Of a stretch of DNA of 64,000 nucleotides, positions 57,800 to 64,000 are shown one piece after another (within the stretch, counting starts at the first letter, position 1; each line of letters begins with the position of its first letter). Source of the stretch: Ovis canadensis. Lineage: Eukaryota; Chordata; Mammalia; Artiodactyla; Bovidae. The DNA is taken from the NCBI RefSeq assembly GCF_042477335.2, contig NC_091246.1, positions 173,659,001 to 173,723,000 on the forward strand, written 5' to 3'. The position numbers and the translations under genes were made by a program. The notes under the pieces were generated by a model. It did not search any database, was not told the origin of the DNA, and saw only the letters and a list, made by a program, of their open reading frames with translations.

Positions 57800-58029
57800 T
57801 ATAGTGACTATATCAATTTACATTCTAACCAAAGTACATGAGGCCTCCCTTTTCTCCACATTCTCACTGAGACTTGCTAATTTTTGCTTTTTTTGATAAA
57901 ATCCATTGTAACAGGTATGTTATAATATATCATTGTGGTTTTTATTCATATTTTCCTGATAAATAATGATAGTGAAAAGCTTTTTATGTGTCTATTAAAC
58001 TTATGTCTTTTTGGAGAAATGTCCATCCA

Positions 58030-59259
58030 AAGGTATTAAGAAAGAAAAAGAAATAAAATGCAGCCACATTGGAAAAGCAAAACTAAAACTGACAGTTTCT
58101 GTGGATGACAGAATATTATTTGTATAAAACCCTAAAGACGCCACTAAGACCTAGTAGAAATAATATGCAAATAATACCTTAAAATTAAAGGGAACAAAAT
58201 CAATACACAAAAATCTGTTAAGTTTCTAGACTAACAACAAACTACAGAAATTGAAATTAAGTAAACAATCTCATTTACAATCACAGCAAAAAGAATACAA
58301 TTCCTAGGAATTTAATCAAGGTGGTAAAAGACCTATACAATATAAACTATAGAACATTGTTGAAAGATATTGAAGAAGACATAAAAAAATGGAAAGTCTG
58401 TGCTCAATGATTGGGAAACTAACATTGTTGATATGTATATACTACCTGAAGCAATCTACAGAGTCAATGCAATCCCCACTGAAATCCCAATGGCACTGTT
58501 CACAGAAAGAGAAGAAACAATTCTAAAATTTATATACAACCACAAAATACCCCTAATAGCTGAAGCAATCTTGAAAAATGAATGAAGATGGAGCTATTAC
58601 ACTCCTTGGTTTCAAATTATGTTAAAAAGCTATAATAACCAAAACAGAATGATATTCCCAGATAAAGAGACAAAACAAACCAATGGAACAGACCCATTCA
58701 CATGTGGACAATTAGTTACAACAAATGAGCAGAGAACATATAAAGAAAATTCAATAAATGGTATTGGGAAAATGAGATAGCCATATGCAAAAAAAAAATA
58801 CAATGCAAAAAGAAAAATAAACAACAAAAATAATACACAAAACACTATCTTATACTATACACAAAAATCCAATCAAAATGGATTAAATTCTTGAGTAAAA
58901 TACCCGGAACCATAAAACTCTTAGAAAGAAAAAAACAAAAACTCTTTGATGGAAATATAGAAAGTATTGTGTTTGACCTTAGGCTTAGCAATATATTTCT
59001 GGGTATGTTTCTCCTCAGGCAATGGAAATAATAGCAAAAATAAATGCATGAGAACTGCATAGGTAAGCAACTTCTTCACAGCAAAGGAAATCATCAACAA
59101 TGTGAAAAGACAACCTACTGTATGGGAGAAGATATTTGCACATCATATATCTGATAAGGGGTCATTATTTAAAAATATAAAACAGCAGATGCAATTCAAT
59201 AACATAAAAACAAATGACAAAGAAACTGAATAGACTTTTTTTTCCCAAATAAGACATAA
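58030..59259 (+). pseudogene. L1 ORF2 segment (RT to post-RT), decayed
   Basis: Sense ORF2 sequence with no long frame. The best remaining piece, 58400-58585, reads [20 protein letters not shown], equivalent to the conserved 'ILPKAIYRFNAIPIKIPM' block of L1 ORF2. Other pieces are interrupted by stops and frameshifts. Reverse-strand frames 58630-59060 are antisense noise. Confidence 0.8.
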
Positions 59260-59374
59260 TTTCTTTTGAAATGTATCAAACAGGTAAAGTCTTCTTTCAT
59301 TATTTCTTCTTATATTTCACCTCTCCTTCCATTTATGTCTCTAAATAACTGTCATCTATTGATCTATTTAATTT

Positions 59375-59604
59375 GGTGGTCCTGGTATAGTTGCTAAGTT
59401 TTGTCTGACTCTTGCGACCCCACAGACTTGCCAGGCTCCTCTGTGCATGAGAATTTCCAAGCACGAATACTAGAGTGCGTTGCCATTTCCTTCTCCAGGG
59501 GATCTTCCTGACCCAGGAATCGAACCCATGTCTCCTGCATTGAAGGCAGATTCTTTCCCAGCTGAGCTACAAGGAAAGCACAGAGAAATAGAAGTAGATC
59601 ATAT
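59375..59604 (-). mobile_element. Bov-tA SINE with long TSD and extra 5' bases
   Basis: Reverse SINE at 59385-59580 (gttgctaagttttgtctgac to gagctacaaggaaagc). The flanks attgatctatttaattt (59358-59374) and attgatctttttaattt (59605-59621) match at 16 of 17 positions. Between the head end and the right flank lie about 24 bases (acagagaaatagaagtagat..) that are not SINE. Confidence 0.88.
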
Positions 59605-59621
59605 ATTGATCTTTTTAATTT

Positions 59622-60824
59622 AGTCTAGCCTTTTTAAACTCTAGCCTTATTATTTTTTATTAAAAAATTGCATAATCTGTTTTAGGGTTTCTTTGTCAAT
59701 ACCTTAGAGTCTGCTGACTATTTAAGAGAAAAGGAGTTCCTCTACACTTACATTTACCCAGAAATATCCTGATGTTTAAACTCATTTCCATCTTAGTTCT
59801 CTGGTGTCTTAATTCACTCAATTGCTTTGTGAGGAGTCTGGCTGGTAGCTATATGGTGCTCTAGAATCTAGCCTAGAGGAAAATTTTAATAGGTGTGAGA
59901 AAAAATATTCCTATTTAGTTTTTTAAATAGATTTGCTAAGACCTTTAAGAAAATGATTTAGCTTACATTATTTTTGCCCTTACCAGTGATCCAAAACTGA
60001 GTTGTTTGTTGGAAAGTTTATTTTTAAGAAAGCAAACACTTCAAGGAATATCAAAACAAACTTTGACATGTGCCAAGGACATAAGTCTCTTCTCTCTTGT
60101 TTTCTTAGTTAAAAGACTTTGAAATAAATTGTGTTATAATCTCAGGTACATGACTTCAGTTTTAAATATGTATTTTAGAGGTAACTGGTGAATAGCATTT
60201 TCCATATTTCTTTATTTTCAATCTTCACATTGTAGATCAAGTTATAAATTCACTTTTCAGTGGGAACACCAGATTTCCACCCCCCACCCCAAAAAAGAAA
60301 AAAAAACAAACCTTCTCTTTCAACATCCCACAGTTTCCACCTTGCTAAACACCGTATGTACTAGCTTGGGCAGCATCAACAGCTAACACAAATAAGTCCT
60401 CCCATTTCAAGGGATTTACAATTTAGAAGATAGTGATAGTAAAACGTGAATGTTCCTGGCCAGTGGAATGCAGTACTCCACATAGTGCTTCATTGACCCA
60501 AGCACTGTCATTCTTGTAGAATTTACTTCCTTGGTGTCTCAGGAATTTCTTGCATCTAACTATAATATGAGAGAATAACAGTGGAGAAGGAATATTTGAT
60601 TCTTAATTAACCTAACTACAAATGACTGACTCATCTCTCTCATTTCCCAGTTGCAAAAAACAGTCAAATGTTCCTACATAGATATAGGTATGGTTTCTAC
60701 TATGAAATTCCTTCTTGGACATATGCTTCCCAGAAAAAATTCCACCCAATGGCTGGAAACAGAAAGAGTTGGTAAACAGTCAATGTCCTTGCTACTCCAG
60801 AATAAGTTCTTTTTATCTATTTAT
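59622..60824. other. Unassigned 1.2 kb
   Basis: A C-rich then A-rich patch lies at 60279-60310. No repeat family or exon recognised. Confidence 0.45.
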
Positions 60825-61048
60825 GGCTTCCCTGGTAGCTTGGATGGTAAAGCATCTACCTACAATGCAGGAGACCTGGGTTCGATCCCTGGGTCAGGAA
60901 GATGCCCTGGAGAAGGAAATGGCAACCCACTCTAGTATTCATGCCTGGAAAATCTCATGGACCGAGGAGCCTGGTGGGCTACAGTCCATGGGGTCCACAA
61001 AGAGTCAGACATGACTGAGCAACTTCTCTTCACTTCACTTCACTTCAT
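60825..61048 (+). mobile_element. Bov-tA SINE, well preserved
   Basis: ggcttccctggtagcttgga head and exact B box ggttcgatccc at 60879-60889, core, 3' end gagcaacttctcttc and an (acttc)n tail. Among the least diverged SINEs in the window. The 94- and 99-codon forward frames here are SINE translations. Confidence 0.96.
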
Positions 61049-62641
61049 AGGGAAAGGGAAGTGTTTCACAGTATACAACATATTACAGAAAGATTCATGT
61101 TAACTTATTTCAGTTTTGAATATGTAGTAGATAATGTGCAAGCTTTATGTCACTGTGAAACTATAATGCTAGTGCAACTTTGAATTATAGTATAAAGATT
61201 TAAATTTATTTGAAAAGTCTCCATTAAATTATGAAAACATTTCTTGCTTCTGCTTTCTTATTCTAATTTATAATTTGTACAGTGTTTTAAAGGAAAAATT
61301 TTACTTTTTAATAGAATAAAGGACTAACTTAGCTTGATTCAGTATTAATTTCCATGGTAAACTGGAATTTTGTGACATAATTGTGATCTTTAATTGAAGT
61401 CTGAAGTCATATTTTGAGGTATAGACATTTATAACTTGGAGGGAGGATACCTGTCACACCTTTGTAATTACCCTCCCATAATGATAAATGCATATGTAAA
61501 GCAAGTGTGGGAAACTTACTTACATGTCATGCAAGCAACCTGTTTGTTTGTTTTTTTTTTAATTTATCGTCTCCTCCTAACACTCAGCATGCTCTAATTA
61601 AATCATATTGTCAACTATTGTGATAATATTCCAGGTTCAGAAGACCAGAAGATTAAAGTAATGCCTAGATCTAATAGAAATTGCACCTGATCCTATGAAG
61701 TGAATTTTTAGAGAGGTAGAGAGTAGCTACAAAATCTGTCATACATTCTTTCTCCTCATGGAAATAGAATAATTTGGTATGAAGGACATTTCATTTATCT
61801 CAATTACTAAATGCATTTTGTCTCTCATTTGAATTGTGGCTACTTTGAGTTCACTCTTTTTCCAGTCATAAGACTAATTAACTGGTCTCATTTATTATCT
61901 TACTGTAATACCACTGCTAATCTATAAAGATAATTGCCTATATGGCTGCAAGGCAAAAAAACATAAATAATTAATTTTTAAAGTCAAGGAAATGATATGG
62001 ATCTTTGGAAATGACATAGAATAATGACAATTATTTCTATTTGGAGCCCAAATATCTGCCTAGGACTGAATATACAGATTTGGGACTTTTAGATAACTGT
62101 CATATTAGATTCTCTGCAAATAAGTTATTCTTGGTTAAGAAAATAGAAAAATGTTTTAGACCTTATCTTATTTGTATGTTCTTCCAAAAGAAGTAACAAA
62201 TAAATATATGCTTTTTATTTTTCAGGACTGAAATAAGTAGCCCAGGTCTCTCTAAAAATTCAAATATATATTATACCAAGATAAGGCTTCACTCTAAATT
62301 CATAAGACCTTGTTTTCATTCCCTGAGAGCAAATGTCAATGAGAAGGATTTAATCATAACTTTATTAACTAGAATAATTTTCAGAATATATGTTGATATA
62401 ATGAAAGTATTGCTTGAGGCCTAAAGGAGCTCTCTTCCTGCCCCTAACTTTCAAAGATCCTATGAGATATATATTATACAAAATAAACTCCTAATAATTG
62501 AAAGCAAATATATAATTATCAATATTAAATATATTCTCAAATAATTCATAAAAAATAGAAGATTGTATGTGCCTATACACTAACATGTAGACTACAAGTC
62601 TACATGTAATTTGGAAAAATGAACTTTGTGAAAAATACATA
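61049..62641. other. Repeat-poor 1.6 kb interval
   Basis: No young repeats; T10-type run near 61551. No gene recognised. Confidence 0.45.
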
Positions 62642-62653
62642 TGACAAATATTA

Positions 62654-63093
62654 TTCCTTTCAGTTCGTCAGTCAGTCATGTGCAACTCTTTGCGACCCCA
62701 TGGACTGCAGCACACCTGGCTTCCCTATCCATCACCAACTCCTTACTCAAACTCACGTCCATCAAGTCGGTGTTGCCATCCAACCATCTCATCCTCTGTC
62801 ATCTCCTTCTCCTCCTGCCTTCAATCTTTCCCAGCATCAGGGCATTTTCCAGTGTGTCTGTTCTTCGCATCAGGTGGCCAAAAGTTTCAGCTTCCAATGA
62901 ATATTCAGGACTAATTTCCTTTAGGACTGACTGGTTTGATCTCCTTGCAGTCCAACGGACTCTCAAGCGTCTTTTCCAACCCCACAGTTCAAAACGCATC
63001 AATTCTTTGGCACTCAGCTTTCTTTATAGTCCAACTCTCACATCCATACATGATTACTGGAAAAACCAGAGGTTTGACTAGACAGACCTTTGT
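62654..63093 (-). mobile_element. BovB LINE, 5'-truncated, 12 bp TSD
   Basis: 440 bp reverse BovB from ttcagttcgtcagtcagtca to gactagacagacctttgt, with a deletion around 62881-62897 (aaaagtttcagcttccaatg). tgacaaatatta is exact at 62642-62653 and 63094-63105, though the first bases resemble BovB. The forward 146-codon frame is antisense. Confidence 0.94.
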
Positions 63094-63141
63094 TGACAAA
63101 TATTAGATATGAAGATTTCTCTATCATGTGTAGTAATTATG

Positions 63142-63370
63142 TGTAGGGGAAGTAGAGCTTTATTTCTTAGGGTCTCAGGCCCTGAAAATTAAATTGATGT
63201 AAGAGAGATTAACAGGAGAAAAGCATACAGATTTAGGTAATATAAAATTTACATGATGTGGAAATACTAATGGGGAAATAAACAGCCAAAAAAGTGACAA
63301 ACTATGAATTATTTTATACTACTAAAACAAGGCAATTGTGGAAGAATAAAATATATGGATATCATAATGT
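63142..63370 (+). mobile_element. Second copy of the old LTR family, interrupted by BovB
   Basis: Starts tgtaggggaag, contains agattaacaggaga (63206-63219) and aaaaaagtgac (63288-63298) in the same order and strand as the copy at 2788-7166. It is cut at 63370 by a forward BovB; the other half, if present, lies beyond the window. Confidence 0.55.
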
Positions 63371-64000
63371 TGAATAATCACGATGGTGTGATCACTCATT
63401 TAGAGCCAGACATCCTGGAATGTGAAGTCAAGTTGGCCTTAGGAAGCATCACAAGGAACAAAGCTAACGGAGGTGATGGAATTCCAGTTGAGCTATTTCA
63501 AATTCTAAAAGATGATGCTGTGAAAATGCTGCACTCAATATGCCAATAAATTTGGAAAACTCAGCAGTGGCCACAGGACTGGAAAAGGTCAGTTTTCATT
63601 CCAATCCCAAAGAAATGCAATGCTAAAGAATGCTCAAACTACCACACAATTGCACTCATCTCACACGCTAGCGAAGTAATGCTCAAAATTCTTCAAGTCA
63701 GGCTTCAACAGTATTTGAACTGTGAACTTCCAGGTGCTCAAATGGATTTAGAAAAGGCAGAAGAAACAGAGGTCAAATTGCCAACATCTTGTTGGATCAT
63801 CAAAAAGCAAGAGAGTTCCAGGAAAAAAAAAAAAATTCTCTGTCTGCTTTATTGACTATGCCAAAGCCTCTGACAAGTGTGGATCACAACAAACTGTAGA
63901 AAATTCTTCAAGAGATGGGAATACCAGACCACCTAATCTGCCTCTTGAGAAATCTGTATGCGGGTCAAGTAGCAACAGTTAGAACTGGACATGGAACACA
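63371..64000 (+). mobile_element. BovB LINE, runs off the window
   Basis: Forward BovB beginning mid-element at tgaataatcacgatggtgtg, just before the RT, and continuing past the window edge at gaactggacatggaacaca. 5'-truncated relative to the 3.2 kb copy. Confidence 0.95.
63403..64000 (+). pseudogene. BovB reverse transcriptase fragment, broken
   Basis: First frame 63304-63549 includes LEPDILECEVKLALGSITRN and GGDGIPVELFQILKDDAVKM, then an in-frame stop (caataa). Another frame follows with the block homologous to QDWKRSVFIPIPKK, then frameshifts. One lies at an A13 run (63822-63834) just before the motif A region (ctttattgactatgccaaag). Not functional. Confidence 0.85.

Larger units (their letters stand above)
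57103..59259 (-). mobile_element. Large 5'-inverted L1 (twin-primed), carries a nested Bov-tA
   Basis: 57103-58022 is antisense L1: tail-like tttctttttcttttaaaaat, 3' UTR, then ORF2 end (gtttccgtgtcttggctgtt, ttatgtctttttggagaaat). At about 58023 the orientation flips: 58030-59259 is sense ORF2 upstream of that point (ctgacagtttctgtggatga, taaaagacctatacaatata, gcaatctacagagtcaatgc, aaatggattaaattcttgag, caaatgacaaagaaactgaa). The outer edge of the inverted part (..cccaaataagacata) is where the antisense part begins in the consensus, as twin priming predicts. An old L1M-type copy. Confidence 0.85.

Noticed and set aside
60879..60889. tRNA-like B box ggttcgatccc (also at 20656-20666)
   Set aside because: Part of Bov-tA heads. 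The acceptor and anticodon arms of a true tRNA gene are absent, so no tRNA gene is called.
2905..64000. Regularly recurring similar blocks that could suggest a CRISPR-like or satellite array
   Set aside because: The blocks are dispersed SINE and LINE copies with individual TSDs, both orientations and irregular spacing. There is no array.
1..64000. Processed pseudogene, endogenous viral genes or host exons
   Set aside because: Both strands were read for retroviral gag, pol and env motifs and for conserved protein blocks. Only LINE-encoded motifs (BovB, L1) were recognised.

Overview
The window is ordinary nuclear DNA of a pecoran ruminant (cattle, sheep, goat or a close relative). The evidence is the repeat content: BovB (RTE-type LINE), Bov-tA and BovA SINEs, a CHR-type cetartiodactyl SINE and ruminant L1 3' ends. 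The sequence does not separate Bos from Ovis or Capra. I see no protein-coding exon, no tRNA, rRNA or known ncRNA gene, and no prokaryotic or viral gene cassette. Every open frame above about 90 codons that I could explain is sense or antisense to a retroelement. The window is best read as intergenic or deep-intronic AT-rich DNA.

Layout. 0.4-2.8 kb: an ancient antisense L1. 2.8-7.2 kb: a three-layer nest, an old TG..CA-ended LTR split by an old BovB, itself split by a 3.2 kb near-full-length BovB with a 9 bp target-site duplication (TSD). 7.5-11 kb: alternating Bov-tA and truncated BovB copies. 11-14.2 kb: repeat-poor. 14.2-20.8 kb: Bov-tA copies, MIR remnants, a reverse-strand solo LTR with a visible poly(A) signal, an old BovB and a young 5'-truncated L1 with an open ORF2 C-terminus. 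21-28.9 kb: mostly old or unassigned DNA with scattered SINEs, microsatellites and two very short BovB tails. 29-31 kb: a BovB beside a long L2 remnant that contains a perfect inverted repeat. 33.4-37.6 kb: the longest stretch without young repeats, a candidate conserved non-coding region. 37.6-42.3 kb: BovB, dimeric BovA and dimeric or tandem-headed Bov-tA copies. 42.3-47.9 kb: repeat-poor, with an orphan poly(A) insertion. 48-53.3 kb: a 5'-inverted L1, a CHR SINE, Bov-tA copies and a BovB. 55-59.6 kb: two antisense L1 blocks, one also 5'-inverted, carrying three nested younger insertions. 60.8-64 kb: a Bov-tA, a reverse BovB, a second copy of the LTR family seen at 2.8 kb, and a forward BovB that runs off the end.

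How the parts relate. The repeats form a LINE-SINE parasite system. BovB encodes the endonuclease/reverse transcriptase; Bov-tA and BovA are non-coding and share its 3' end. Their BovA core can be read in this window as a BovB 5' segment joined to the BovB 3' end. L1 and CHR are separate lineages. BovB covers about 9 kb (about 14 %) of the window, and there are about 26 SINEs. No BovB or L1 copy here looks able to make a complete protein. Many insertions carry readable TSDs, so the order of events can be reconstructed. The most unusual signals are very short retrotransposition scars: a 31 bp BovB tail with a 12 bp TSD, an A18 tract with a 19 bp TSD, and a BovA patch of about 20 bp. Others are two twin-primed L1s, dimeric SINEs that moved as one unit, and an antisense frame kept open in many BovB copies. 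I found no convincing previously undescribed biological system.
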